Positions 12,088 through 23,667 of a DNA stretch of 64,000 nucleotides are shown here, piece by piece. The position numbers were made by a program, and so were the translations under genes. Source of the stretch: Mycolicibacterium sp. (GTDB lineage: Bacteria > Actinomycetota > Actinomycetes > Mycobacteriales > Mycobacteriaceae); the NCBI GenBank assembly GCA_020637165.1, contig JACJWN010000004.1, positions 401,011 through 465,010 of the forward strand, in the 5' to 3' direction. The stretch's first letter is position 1. The number at the start of each line of letters is the position of its first letter. The notes under the pieces are model-generated. The model was not told the DNA's origin. It made no database searches and was given only the letters and a program-made list of their open reading frames with translations.

Positions 12088-14007
12088 TCAGGGGCCCGTC
12101 GCCGGGAGGCCGGTATAGGGCGGCTCGTCCGGCTCCGGCACGGCCAGACCGCAGCGCCGCAATTCGTACTCGGGCACCCGGTCGATGCGATAGCGGGTGA
12201 ACTCCCAGGCGCGGTTGAGGTTCCCGATGAACCGGGGCCGGGTCATCGGATCCCGGATCGACTTCAGCATCTCCTCGGTCTGCGGGCAGTCCAGCGCGAC
12301 TTCGGCCTGCTCGATCCATCCCTCGTCGAGATACTCCGGCACCCACGGGCGCTCCTTGAGCCAGGGGCCCTCGGCGACCGCCCAGTCCGGGAAGAGGTTC
12401 TTGTCGTGGCCGATCCTGCCGTCCTCCAGCCGGGCGGTGTGCGCGGCCATCGGGTTGGCCAAACCGATCTGGTCGATCACCCGGGTGTTCAGCCCGACGT
12501 TCATTCCGAGCATGCCCAGATTGGTGAAAAACACCGTGTGCGGTGCGGTTTCACGTCGCCAGGTCTCCATCGGAACGCCGGGGGGCGGCGGTGGCGGGGG
12601 CAGGGCCGGAACCACGTCCCAGACGTCGTAGTTGCCCGACGGCAGCAGCAGCGCACCGTCGGGGGTGTTGTTGATCGCCACCAGCACCGCGCGCATGCGC
12701 GGGTAATCCAGATAGTCGGCCGCGGTCAGCGGGTGCGCGTGGCCGGTGGCCTGGGAGTAGAAGCGCCGCTCGTCGACGATTCCCGAGTAGGTCACCCGGG
12801 TCCCGTCGGCGCCCATCCCGGGTGAATTCGCCGCCCAGAGCGCCCAGCCGGCCAGTGCAACCCAAAGCCCGGCGACGACGCCAGCAGGCAGGCGGCCGCC
12901 CTCCCGTACGAACCAGCCACCCCGCGGTACTAGCAGCGGTATCACCGCGATCGGCGCCAACAGACAGAACAATGGGGCCAGCAAAACCCGACCGTGCATG
13001 AAGTCGCCGCCCTGCCGGATCCAATAAGCGGCCTGCACCACACCGGAGAGGAGCATGAAGACGACCACGGCCTCCGGACTCCGCACCCGGTCAACCATCC
13101 CGGCGCCGGACTGGGACCCAGCAGCGCGCTCGGACCCAGCGGCCGCGGAGCCCAGCACCACCGCCAGCCCGACCAGCAGGACGGCAGGTATCCACAACGC
13201 GTACGGTGCCGCAAAGTTCTGCAGGTAGACCATGCCCTGGCCCCACTTGCTGCCGGTGGCGTCCTTGGCGATCGCGGTCTGCGGCACCAGCAGGCCGTAG
13301 TAGCCCATCCGGAAGATCTGGTATCCGATCGGCAACAGCCCGCCCGCCACGACGATGAGCACCCGTCGCTTCCAGCCTCGCTCGGCGACGAGCAGCATCA
13401 TCAGCGCCAGCCCGCCGATCAAGGCGAGTTCCGGGCGAACGAGGACACTCAGTCCCGCAACGAAGGACAGCGCACCGAGGAACCCCAGCCCGGCGGGACG
13501 TTGCGGGGACTGGGACGGCGCCCGGTACTGGGACCAGCGGACCAGCATCCACCACAGCAGTCCCAGCCAGCAGGTCACTAGGCCGTTCTCCAGACCGGAC
13601 GTCGCGAAGTCACGGGCCGGTGGAACGGCGATGTAGACCAGCACACCGGCGGGCAGCATCAGGGCCGGGCGGCCGTTCAACCTCGGGCCGAAAAGCCGCG
13701 CGGTACCCAGCATGACCATGATCACGCCGGCGACACTGAGGACCAGCGCCAGCGCGAGCGCCACGTACTCCAGCCGCAGCGGACCACCGATCAGACTGCC
13801 CAGATAGACCAGATAGGTCCATGCGGTGGACGTGTTGGACTCCACCCGTTCACCGGCGTTGAACACCGGGCCGTTGCCGGCCAGCAGGTTGCGCACCGTC
13901 CGCAGCACGATCAGGCCGTCGTCGGCGATCCAGCGGCGCTGCCAGGCACCCCAGGCCCACAGCGCCGAGACCACCACGACACCGGCCCACAGGCTGATGC
14001 GGGTCAC
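12088..14007 (-). CDS. aftB: AftB, terminal beta-(1->2) arabinofuranosyltransferase
   Basis: Membrane glycosyltransferase of the GT-C fold that caps arabinan with beta-(1->2)-Araf, the site where mycolates attach. It uses decaprenyl-phospho-arabinose. The 639-residue product has about ten hydrophobic segments in its first two thirds and a soluble C-terminal periplasmic domain. The early RRWIADDGLIVLRT segment carries the DD motif typical of GT-C enzymes. The frame is open to 14199, inside ubiA. I chose the GTG at 14007 because the protein then begins VTRISLWAG, which aligns with the start of Rv3805c; 76 bp then separate it from ubiA. Order fbpA-aftB-ubiA is as in M. tuberculosis. Confidence 0.94.
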   Translation of the reverse strand: MTRISLWAGVVVVSALWAWGAWQRRWIADDGLIVLRTVRNLLAGNGPVFNAGERVESNTSTAWTYLVYLGSLIGGPLRLEYVALALALVLSVAGVIMVMLGTARLFGPRLNGRPALMLPAGVLVYIAVPPARDFATSGLENGLVTCWLGLLWWMLVRWSQYRAPSQSPQRPAGLGFLGALSFVAGLSVLVRPELALIGGLALMMLLVAERGWKRRVLIVVAGGLLPIGYQIFRMGYYGLLVPQTAIAKDATGSKWGQGMVYLQNFAAPYALWIPAVLLVGLAVVLGSAAAGSERAAGSQSGAGMVDRVRSPEAVVVFMLLSGVVQAAYWIRQGGDFMHGRVLLAPLFCLLAPIAVIPLLVPRGGWFVREGGRLPAGVVAGLWVALAGWALWAANSPGMGADGTRVTYSGIVDERRFYSQATGHAHPLTAADYLDYPRMRAVLVAINNTPDGALLLPSGNYDVWDVVPALPPPPPPPGVPMETWRRETAPHTVFFTNLGMLGMNVGLNTRVIDQIGLANPMAAHTARLEDGRIGHDKNLFPDWAVAEGPWLKERPWVPEYLDEGWIEQAEVALDCPQTEEMLKSIRDPMTRPRFIGNLNRAWEFTRYRIDRVPEYELRRCGLAVPEPDEPPYTGLPATGP

Positions 14008-14083
14008 CGCCGCGTAGCGAACCGGGCCGAGCGCGGACGCGGAGCTCTCGGCCCGGGATGCGCCTGCGGTGCCGAGCGGCGTG

Positions 14084-14992
14084 CTAACCGAGGACGACGG
14101 CGGCAATGACGGTTCCGATCCAGGCCAGGGCGAGCAGCTGCAACACCCGGTCCCGCAGTGCGATCTCCTCCGGCTCACCGGCGAGTCCGCCGTCGACATC
14201 GACGGCGTAGCGCAGGATGGCGACGGTGAACGGGACCATCGAGATGACGAACCAGGATCCGGTGTTGCCGTCCCGCTCGAACGCCCACAAGCCGTAGCAC
14301 AACACGACGGCCGTCGCCGAGAGCGTCCACACGAACGTCAGGTAGGTGCTGGTGTAGCTCTCCAGCGACTTGCGGATCTTCGCGCCCGTCCGCTCGGCGA
14401 GCTGCAGCTCCGCATACCGCTTGCCGGCCGCCATGAACAGCGAACCGAAGGCCATCACCAGAAGGAACCACTGAGATAGCGGGATCCCCGCGGCCACACC
14501 GCCGGCGATCGCCCGGATGAGGAAGCCCGAGGACACGATGCAGATGTCCAGCACCGCTTGGTGCTTGAGCCCGAAGCAGTACGCGAGCTGGATGCCGAGA
14601 TACACCGCCATCACGACGGCCAGCTGGGGCGTCAACCACCACGAGATCGCCAGACAGCCGACGCCCAGCGCCGTGGCGATCCCGTAGGCCAGCCCGACCG
14701 GCAGCACGCCGGCGGCGATCGGCCGGAACCGCTTGGTGGGGTGAGCCCGGTCTGCTTCGACGTCGCGGGCGTCGTTGACCAGGTAGATCGCCGAGGCCGC
14801 CATGCAGAACACCACGAAGGCGATCGAAACCTTGAACAGCACGTCGCGGTAGTCGTAGTGCACGTCTCCGCCGAACGCGGCCAGCGGGGCGGCCAGCACC
14901 AGGAGGTTCTTCACCCACTGCCGGGGCCGGACCGCCTTGACGATTCCTGCGAACAGGTTGCTGGGCGGGCCGGTGACCGTGGTCTCACTCAT
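14084..14992 (-). CDS. ubiA: UbiA-family decaprenyl-phosphate phosphoribosyltransferase (Rv3806c homologue)
   Basis: Integral membrane prenyltransferase that joins PRPP to decaprenyl phosphate, giving decaprenylphosphoryl-5-phosphoribose, the precursor of the arabinose donor for arabinogalactan and LAM. The 302 residues are mostly hydrophobic, with about nine membrane segments. The Mg/PRPP-binding motif NDARDVEAD lies at residues 73-81, followed by HPTKRFRPIAAG. The ATG at 14992 overlaps the stop of the PAP2 phosphatase gene by 4 bp (ATGA), matching their consecutive steps in the same pathway. Confidence 0.95.
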   Translation of the reverse strand: MSETTVTGPPSNLFAGIVKAVRPRQWVKNLLVLAAPLAAFGGDVHYDYRDVLFKVSIAFVVFCMAASAIYLVNDARDVEADRAHPTKRFRPIAAGVLPVGLAYGIATALGVGCLAISWWLTPQLAVVMAVYLGIQLAYCFGLKHQAVLDICIVSSGFLIRAIAGGVAAGIPLSQWFLLVMAFGSLFMAAGKRYAELQLAERTGAKIRKSLESYTSTYLTFVWTLSATAVVLCYGLWAFERDGNTGSWFVISMVPFTVAILRYAVDVDGGLAGEPEEIALRDRVLQLLALAWIGTVIAAVVLG

Positions 14993-15541
14993 GATCGCTC
15001 ACTTTGCCCTCTCCCGGTCCGCTCCGGCCCGCTGCCCCCGAAACGCGTCGTCACCCCCGCGACTGCCGCGCCGACGCCGATCCCGGCGAGAACGTCGGTG
15101 GGATAGTGCACACCGAGCACCAGCCGCGACAGCGCCATCAGCGGCACCACCGCCAAGGGCAGCGGTGACCGGGTGGCCCGGCACAGCAGAATAGCGGCGG
15201 CGGTGCTCGACGTCGCGTGCGCCGACGGAAAGCTCAGCGAACTAGGTGTGTCCACGTTCACCGCGACGTCAGGGTGATGCGGGCGGCGGCGCCGCACCGC
15301 GAGCTTGATCACGATCGCGGCGGCGTGCGCGGCGACGGCCCCGATGCCGACCAGCAGCCAGTCCCGGCGGCGACGGCGGGCCAGCAGCGCACCGACCCCG
15401 CCCAGCGCCAACCATCCGGCCGCGTGCTCGCCGAAATGCGACATCACCCGCGCGACGGCGAGCAGCGGGGGAGTCGCAAGCCTGGATTGGACGTCGACCA
15501 GTACCGCAACTTCTCCGCTGGGCCGGCAGTCCGGCACGGGT

Positions 15542-15549
<8 letters not shown>
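14989..15549 (-). CDS. PAP2-family phosphatase, probable decaprenylphosphoryl-5-phosphoribose phosphatase (Rv3807c homologue)
   Basis: Predicted membrane phosphatase that removes the 5-phosphate from decaprenylphosphoryl-5-phosphoribose. All three PAP2 motifs are visible: KLAVRRRRP, SFPSAHATSS and SRLVLGVHYPTD. They contain the catalytic histidines and the phosphate-binding Arg residues. I chose the GTG at 15549, which overlaps the end of glfT2 by 8 bp; a GTG at 15537 is the alternative. The frame is open further upstream, but that would lie well inside glfT2. Length is about 186 residues. It overlaps ubiA by 4 bp. Confidence 0.88.
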
Positions 15550-18729
<3,180 letters not shown>

Positions 18730-18941
18730 CTAGGTTATCCGACCCGGGCGGCGACAACCGCGCGGCGAACCGGGTCGACCCGCAGAAAGTGGGGTGGATA
18801 CGGCTTCGCGGCGGGCGGACCCATGGTCGCGATTGGCTCACGATTCCGCATCGTCACTCCAGTATCAGCAGTCTCAAAATTACCATCGGTTCTGTCAGCT
18901 TCCGGCCTCGGCGCAGGAGCCGGATCCGGGACTGGCGCAGA

Positions 18942-18960
18942 GGTTCGAAACGTACGAACC
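18942..18960. promoter_or_regulatory. Inverted repeat upstream of erp
   Basis: GGTTCG-N7-CGAACC, a perfect 6-bp inverted repeat, lies 26 bp before the erp start in the glf/erp divergent gap. It resembles an operator but its spacing does not fit the mycobacterial LexA box (TCGAAC-N4-GTTCGA). No regulator can be named from sequence. Confidence 0.35.
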
Positions 18961-18986
18961 GCGTGATCCAGATTGAGGAGACTTCC

Positions 18987-19943
18987 GTGCCGAACCGTCG
19001 TCGACGCAAGATTTCGACAGCCATGAGCGCGGTCGGCGCCCTGGCCGTCGCCAGCCCGTTCGCGGTGATCGGCGTCATCGGGCTGACCTCCGGCCAGTCC
19101 GCGCCCGAGCATCGCGAGTTCACCCGAGCGGCGGTCGTCACCGATCTACCCAACGAGATCCTGTCCGCCCTGCAGGCGGGACTGTCGCAGTTCGGCATCA
19201 ACCTCCCGCCGCTGCCGACTGGCCTCAGCCCGGCCGGCACGCAGCCGGTGCAGAGCGGACCCTTGACCGCGCCGGGGTTGACCACACCCAGCCTGACCAC
19301 ACCGGGGTTGACCACACCCAGCCTGACCACACCCGGACTGACCACACCCGGACTGACCACACCCGGACTGACCTCGCCGGCCGCCACCACACCGGGCCTG
19401 ACCACACCGAGCCTTGATACGCCCGGTCTCACCACGCCCGGACTGACCACACCGAGCCTCGACGCACCCGGGCTGACCACACCGAGCCTGACCACACCCG
19501 GCGCGACCACGCCGGGCCTGACCACGCCGGGCGCGGCGAGCACCGTTCCGTCGCTTACCGACCCGGCGCTGACCAATCCCGGACTCACCGCCCCGCAGGT
19601 CGGTATCGACCCAGCACTGACCAGTCCGACCGGCATCGGACTGCCGACCGAGATTCCGATCAGCACACCGCTGTCGCCGATCGGCGGGACCTACCCGATC
19701 CTGGGCGACCCGACAATCGGCCTGCCCGCGGCCCCCGCGGCCTCGAGTTCCGGCGGGATCATCGGCGACATCAGCAGTGCTGCCAACCAACTCGGCGTGG
19801 GCCAGGCCATCGACCTGCTCAAGGGCATCGTCATGCCGGGCATCACCCAGGCCATGCAGAACGCCGCCGGGGCGGCTGCCGCTGCCCCGGCAGCAGCAGC
19901 GCCGGCGGTCGAGGCCGCCGGCACCGCCTCGGCGATCGGCTGA
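18987..19943 (+). CDS. erp: Erp, exported repeated protein (Rv3810 homologue)
   Basis: Secreted surface protein known in mycobacteria for roles in growth, envelope integrity and virulence; its molecular activity is unknown. The GTG start at 18987 has GAGGAG 6 bp upstream. The 318-residue protein begins VPNRRRRKISTAMSAVGALAVASPFA, a Sec signal followed by a DLPNEILSALQAGLSQFGI segment conserved in Erp. Eighteen Pro-rich five-residue repeats (residues 96-185) form the middle, and a hydrophobic Ala-rich region forms the C-terminus (ANQLGVGQAIDLLKGIVMPGI). The repeat domain is the part that varies between species. It is divergent from glf, as in M. tuberculosis. Confidence 0.96.
   Translation: MPNRRRRKISTAMSAVGALAVASPFAVIGVIGLTSGQSAPEHREFTRAAVVTDLPNEILSALQAGLSQFGINLPPLPTGLSPAGTQPVQSGPLTAPGLTTPSLTTPGLTTPSLTTPGLTTPGLTTPGLTSPAATTPGLTTPSLDTPGLTTPGLTTPSLDAPGLTTPSLTTPGATTPGLTTPGAASTVPSLTDPALTNPGLTAPQVGIDPALTSPTGIGLPTEIPISTPLSPIGGTYPILGDPTIGLPAAPAASSSGGIIGDISSAANQLGVGQAIDLLKGIVMPGITQAMQNAAGAAAAAPAAAAPAVEAAGTASAIG
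19271..19540 (+). repeat. Array of 18 tandem 15-bp units encoding PGLTT-like repeats in erp
   Basis: The array encodes 18 consecutive five-residue units: mostly PGLTT and PSLTT, with variants PGLTS, PAATT, PSLDT, PSLDA, PGATT and PGAAS. The period is exactly 15 bp and stays in frame. Units differ mainly at third codon positions, which suggests expansion followed by drift. Confidence 0.95.
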
Positions 19944-19967
19944 TCGCCCGGGAGAGACCTGCACCGA

Positions 19968-20024
19968 AACGGCACCGCAGGGTGAGACTGGCCACCGGCC
20001 GGTGATAGCCCCTGCGGTGCCGTT
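19968..20024 (+). terminator. Hairpin downstream of erp
   Basis: A 15-bp perfect inverted repeat, AACGGCACCGCAGGG (19968-19982) with CCCTGCGGTGCCGTT (20010-20024), starts 25 bp after the erp stop. The 27-nt loop contains a smaller hairpin (CCACCGGCCGGTG). No T-run follows, as is common for mycobacterial terminators. Confidence 0.6.
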
Positions 20025-20139
20025 GCAGTTCTCGACACCCCGCGGGAATCATCGCCCGGCGAGTCGTCACGTGCATACCCAACAGTCACTTTGTCATCAA
20101 CAGCCCGTGTCGAAACGCAGGTAACAGCTGACCCATACG

Positions 20140-20145
20140 TAACAT
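20140..20145 (+). promoter_or_regulatory. Candidate -10 box of a leaderless transcript for the Rv3811-like gene
   Basis: TAACAT lies exactly 6 bp before the GTG at 20152. TANNNT at this distance is the usual layout for leaderless mycobacterial genes, and no Shine-Dalgarno sequence is visible. Confidence 0.45.
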
Positions 20146-20151
20146 CGCGAT

Positions 20152-21765
20152 GTGCCGTCCCGTCGTCCCGCCCCGACGATCCTGTTCACCGCCATCGCGG
20201 CGACAGTGATGGTCCTGCCATGGGCGGTCGGCGGATTGCCCGGAGACGACAAGAGACGGGGCATCGCCGAGGACACCGTGCTGGCCCAACAACCACTCGG
20301 CGGGATCGGCGGCGGGGAGACCGTCCGCGAGATCAGCCAGGACACACCCTTCTCCATGGTGGCGCTGACCGGAAGTGACCTCACCGGCACCTCGGCGCGG
20401 GTGCGCGCTAAGCGGGCCGATGGATCATGGGGTCCCTGGTACCACGCCGAACGCTTCGAACTCGGTTCCGAGGACGTCGAGGGCAACGGCACCCACGGAA
20501 CCGATCCGGTCTACGTCGGCGAGACCACCGCAGTCCAGATCGCGGTCAACCGTCCCAAGAACGCGCCGGTGACCATCGAACCGCCCCAAAGCGCCGTGGA
20601 TGCCGGTCGTGAACTCGGCTACGTACCCGCCAACGCCGAAGAGCCGTTGAGCCAGACCATGTCCGCGATTCTCATCACCCCGCCCAAGGCCCCGGTCGAC
20701 ACCCAGTGGACACCGCCGACCGCCACCCTGGGGCCGGGCCAGCCACCGAACATCATCAGCCGGGCGCAGTGGGGGGCTGGGACCGGTTCACGCTGCGGGG
20801 GACCGTTCTACGGCGACGGCGTCCGCGCGGCAGTGCTGCACCACACCGCCACGGGCAACGACTACGAGGCTGAAGACTCCGCGGCGATCATCCGTTCGAT
20901 CTACGCCTATCACACCATGACGCTGGGGTGGTGCGACATCGCCTACAACGCCTTGGTCGACAAGTACGGACAGGTTTTCGAGGGTAGGGCCGGCGGGATC
21001 ACCAAGGACGTACTGGGTTCGCACACCGGCGGATTCAACCGCGATGTGTGGGGCGTGTCGATGATTGGCGACTTCGAAGAGGTCGCGCCTCCGGAGGTGA
21101 TGGTGCGAACCGTCGGCCGTCTGCTCGGGTGGCGGCTGAGCCTGGACAAGGTCGACCCGCTGGGCATGGTGAAGCTCAAATCCGCCGGCGGTCAGAACAC
21201 CGTGGTTCCGGGCGGCAACACGGTCACCCTTCCGGAGATCTTCGCCCACCGCGATGTCGGCAACACCGAGTGCCCGGGAGACGCCGGGTACGCAGCACTC
21301 GATGAGATCCGGCGTCTGGCCGCGGCGTTCAACGGTCCGCCCGACGTCCTGGACACGCTCCGTGGCGGAGCGATCCTGGCCCGCTGGGAGGCCGACGGGG
21401 CCCAGGCGAGCCCGCTCGGGATGCCGACCTCGCCGGAGGCATCGGGCACCGGGCCCGCCCGTTACGCCACCTTCGAGCGCGGCGCGATGTACTGGTCGCC
21501 TGACACCGGCGCCCAGCCGCTGACCGGGGCGATCTATCAGGCGTGGGCGTCGCTGGGCTACGAGCGAGGTGCGCTCGGAATGCCCACCAGCGGGGAGATC
21601 GCCGAACCGCAGTGGATCGTGCAGAACTTCCAGCATGGGACGCTGAACTTCGACCGCCAGACCCACAACGTGGTCCGAGTGATCGACGGCGTCAGCCTGG
21701 TGCTGCCGCCCCCGCCCCTCGACGGACCACCGACCCAGTTGGAGCGTTTCAGCCCGGTCCGCTGA
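20152..21765 (+). CDS. Secreted peptidoglycan amidase, PGRP/amidase_2 fold with LGFP repeats (Rv3811 homologue)
   Basis: Predicted exported N-acetylmuramoyl-L-alanine amidase. The 537 residues begin with a short Sec signal (VPSRRPAPTILFTAIAATVM). A region of unknown fold follows, then the amidase domain from about residue 200 (IISRAQWGAG). Zinc ligands are visible in LHHTA (His230/231), AHRDVGNT and ECPGD. The C-terminal part carries LGFP repeats (SPLGMPTSPE, GALGMPTSGE), which are associated with cell-wall attachment. The start is the GTG at 20152. It follows erp in the same direction as in M. tuberculosis. Its stop is 51 bp from the eccA2 stop (convergent). Confidence 0.88.
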   Translation: MPSRRPAPTILFTAIAATVMVLPWAVGGLPGDDKRRGIAEDTVLAQQPLGGIGGGETVREISQDTPFSMVALTGSDLTGTSARVRAKRADGSWGPWYHAERFELGSEDVEGNGTHGTDPVYVGETTAVQIAVNRPKNAPVTIEPPQSAVDAGRELGYVPANAEEPLSQTMSAILITPPKAPVDTQWTPPTATLGPGQPPNIISRAQWGAGTGSRCGGPFYGDGVRAAVLHHTATGNDYEAEDSAAIIRSIYAYHTMTLGWCDIAYNALVDKYGQVFEGRAGGITKDVLGSHTGGFNRDVWGVSMIGDFEEVAPPEVMVRTVGRLLGWRLSLDKVDPLGMVKLKSAGGQNTVVPGGNTVTLPEIFAHRDVGNTECPGDAGYAALDEIRRLAAAFNGPPDVLDTLRGGAILARWEADGAQASPLGMPTSPEASGTGPARYATFERGAMYWSPDTGAQPLTGAIYQAWASLGYERGALGMPTSGEIAEPQWIVQNFQHGTLNFDRQTHNVVRVIDGVSLVLPPPPLDGPPTQLERFSPVR

Positions 21766-21790
21766 CCCTTTGGCCCAGTTGGCCATGGCG

Positions 21791-21819
21791 CGATATCGGT
21801 CACAACCCGATATTGGTCA
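21791..21819. repeat. Direct repeat in the amidase/eccA2 gap
   Basis: CGATATCGGTCA (21791-21802) and CGATATTGGTCA (21808-21819) match at 11 of 12 positions with a 17-bp period. The second copy runs into the eccA2 stop codon. It marks the left boundary of the ESX block; its function is unknown. Confidence 0.6.
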
Positions 21820-23664
21820 TAGCGTGATCGGCACATGTTTTTCCGCGCAGGCATCGACGACCGCCGCGACGATGTCCTGGGTTCGCAGCCTCTCCAGATC
21901 CTGGATCGTGACCGACCCACGATCCACCCGGTTCTGCGCCGCGACCCGCGAATCCCGCAGCCGCTCAGCCCGTTCCACCACGTTGCGGGCGAATCGCCCG
22001 TTCTGCATCAGGTCGATCCCGTGATTGCCGTCGGCGTCCAGATAATCACCCAACGTTCGGCACGCCACGTTGAGGGCATGGCGGGCCTCCGGATCGAGCA
22101 CCGTGGCCCTGGGGCTCCCGTAGCGAACGGCGATTTCCACGAGATCGTCGGGGCTATAGGAGGCGAACCGCAACTTCCGGTTGAACCGACCAGCCAGGCC
22201 CGGGTTGACCTTGAGAAAGTCGTCGACCTCGCGCTCGTAACCCGCTCCGATGAAACAGAAGTCGAACCGGTGGACCTCCAAAGCGACCAGGAGTTGATTG
22301 ACGGCCTCCATCCCGATCATGTCCGGGCGGCCATCATGATGGCGTTCCACCAGGCTGTAGAACTCGTCGAAGAACAGGATGCGGCCCAGCGAACGGTCGA
22401 TCAGGTCATTGGTTCTCGGCCCTGAGGACCCTATGTGCTCGCCACAGAAATCTGAGCGTTTGACGTCGATGATCTCCGGGTTGCGGACGAGACCGAGACC
22501 GGCGTAGATCTTCCCGAGCGCCTCGGCGGTGGTCGTCTTACCCGTGCCGGGTGGCCCGACCAGCAGCATGTGGTTCGTCTGGTTCGCCACCGGCAGTCCA
22601 TGTGCCAGTCGTAGCGCCCGCACCTCGATCTGGTCCTCGATCTCGGCGACAGCGCGCTTGACCTCGGCAAGACCGACCTGGCCGTGCAGCAGCGCACGGC
22701 CCTCGGCGAGAAGTTCGGCCCGCCGCTCAAGGTTGCGCTCCTCGGCCCGCGCTTCCTCCGAGCGGCCGGTGGTCGCATCCCACTTGTCGGTCCGACTGTT
22801 GATGGTCTCCTCGTCGGTGACGACCAGTTGCAGCCGTGGATCGGCCAGTGCCAGTTTGGCCTGGGGGATGGGGACACCGTTGACGACCGCCTTGGACAGC
22901 CAGATCTCGGCCTCGTCCTGCTGGTCGAGTTGCCGGTGCGCCATGCCGCGCGCGTAGGCGAGATCCGCAGCGATGAGCGGGAATTCGATCGGATCGAGCA
23001 CCGCGACTGAGGTCCGGTGATCGTTGCCGACCGAGACACCCGGATCGCACCGCGTTCGCACCTCGACCCGCTCGGCCCAATCCAGGGCCAGACGAGCCTG
23101 GCCGAGGTGCGCGGCGGCGTGGGCCGCCAGGGCGGCGGTGCCCGCCGTGACCGCCGGCATGATCAGGGCGTGGGCGGGTAGAACACGCGCAGCCTCGGCG
23201 ATGACGTCGGGCCACCGCTGGGTCGCGAACATCAGGTGGCCGCGAATGTGCTGGCGCCACTGGTGATTCTCCGGGCCGTCGAGCAGCGCATCATCGTCGA
23301 GAAGAACCTGCGCCTCCTCGAAACGGCCCGCATCGACCATCGCACCGGCCAGCGCGATGCCCACGTGCGATGCCTCGGTCACCGTGATCGACAGGTAAGG
23401 CCCGGCCCTGACCGCTGCGACGAGATTCAGCCCCAACCGATTGGACTCCCGATGCAGCCGCGCGCCGCGGCCGAAGAGGTTCTCCAGAGTTGACAAATCG
23501 GTGTCACCGGCGGCGATCCGGCCCAACCACGCATCGGCCATCGAAGGGTCGAGTTCGGTCGCTTCGCGGAAGAGCCGATAAGCCGATGCCGGTTCGGTCT
23601 CGAGGACCGACACTGCTTGGTCGAAATGCCGCCGCGCGGTGGCGGTCACGGTGCTGCTGGTCAT
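21817..23664 (-). CDS. eccA2: EccA2, ESX-2 type VII secretion AAA+ ATPase
   Basis: Cytosolic AAA+ ATPase of type VII secretion, thought to act on EspG-PE/PPE complexes before export. The 615 residues comprise an N-terminal TPR-like helical domain (about 1-290) and a C-terminal CbxX/CfqX ATPase domain. The domain has Walker A GPPGTGKT (Lys376), Walker B ILFFDEFYSL and the later arginine-containing GRFNRKLRF segment. The ATG at 23664 has GGCGGAG upstream and directly follows the eccE2 stop. It is the last gene of the locus, as Rv3884c is in ESX-2. Family is certain; ESX-2 membership rests on the linked esxC-like gene and gene order. Confidence 0.93.
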   Translation of the reverse strand: MTSSTVTATARRHFDQAVSVLETEPASAYRLFREATELDPSMADAWLGRIAAGDTDLSTLENLFGRGARLHRESNRLGLNLVAAVRAGPYLSITVTEASHVGIALAGAMVDAGRFEEAQVLLDDDALLDGPENHQWRQHIRGHLMFATQRWPDVIAEAARVLPAHALIMPAVTAGTAALAAHAAAHLGQARLALDWAERVEVRTRCDPGVSVGNDHRTSVAVLDPIEFPLIAADLAYARGMAHRQLDQQDEAEIWLSKAVVNGVPIPQAKLALADPRLQLVVTDEETINSRTDKWDATTGRSEEARAEERNLERRAELLAEGRALLHGQVGLAEVKRAVAEIEDQIEVRALRLAHGLPVANQTNHMLLVGPPGTGKTTTAEALGKIYAGLGLVRNPEIIDVKRSDFCGEHIGSSGPRTNDLIDRSLGRILFFDEFYSLVERHHDGRPDMIGMEAVNQLLVALEVHRFDFCFIGAGYEREVDDFLKVNPGLAGRFNRKLRFASYSPDDLVEIAVRYGSPRATVLDPEARHALNVACRTLGDYLDADGNHGIDLMQNGRFARNVVERAERLRDSRVAAQNRVDRGSVTIQDLERLRTQDIVAAVVDACAEKHVPITL

Positions 23665-23667
23665 GGC

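Noticed and set aside
19271-19540. Short regular repeats resembling a CRISPR array
   Set aside because: Units are contiguous, without spacers, in frame and encode the known Erp repeat; no cas genes are near.
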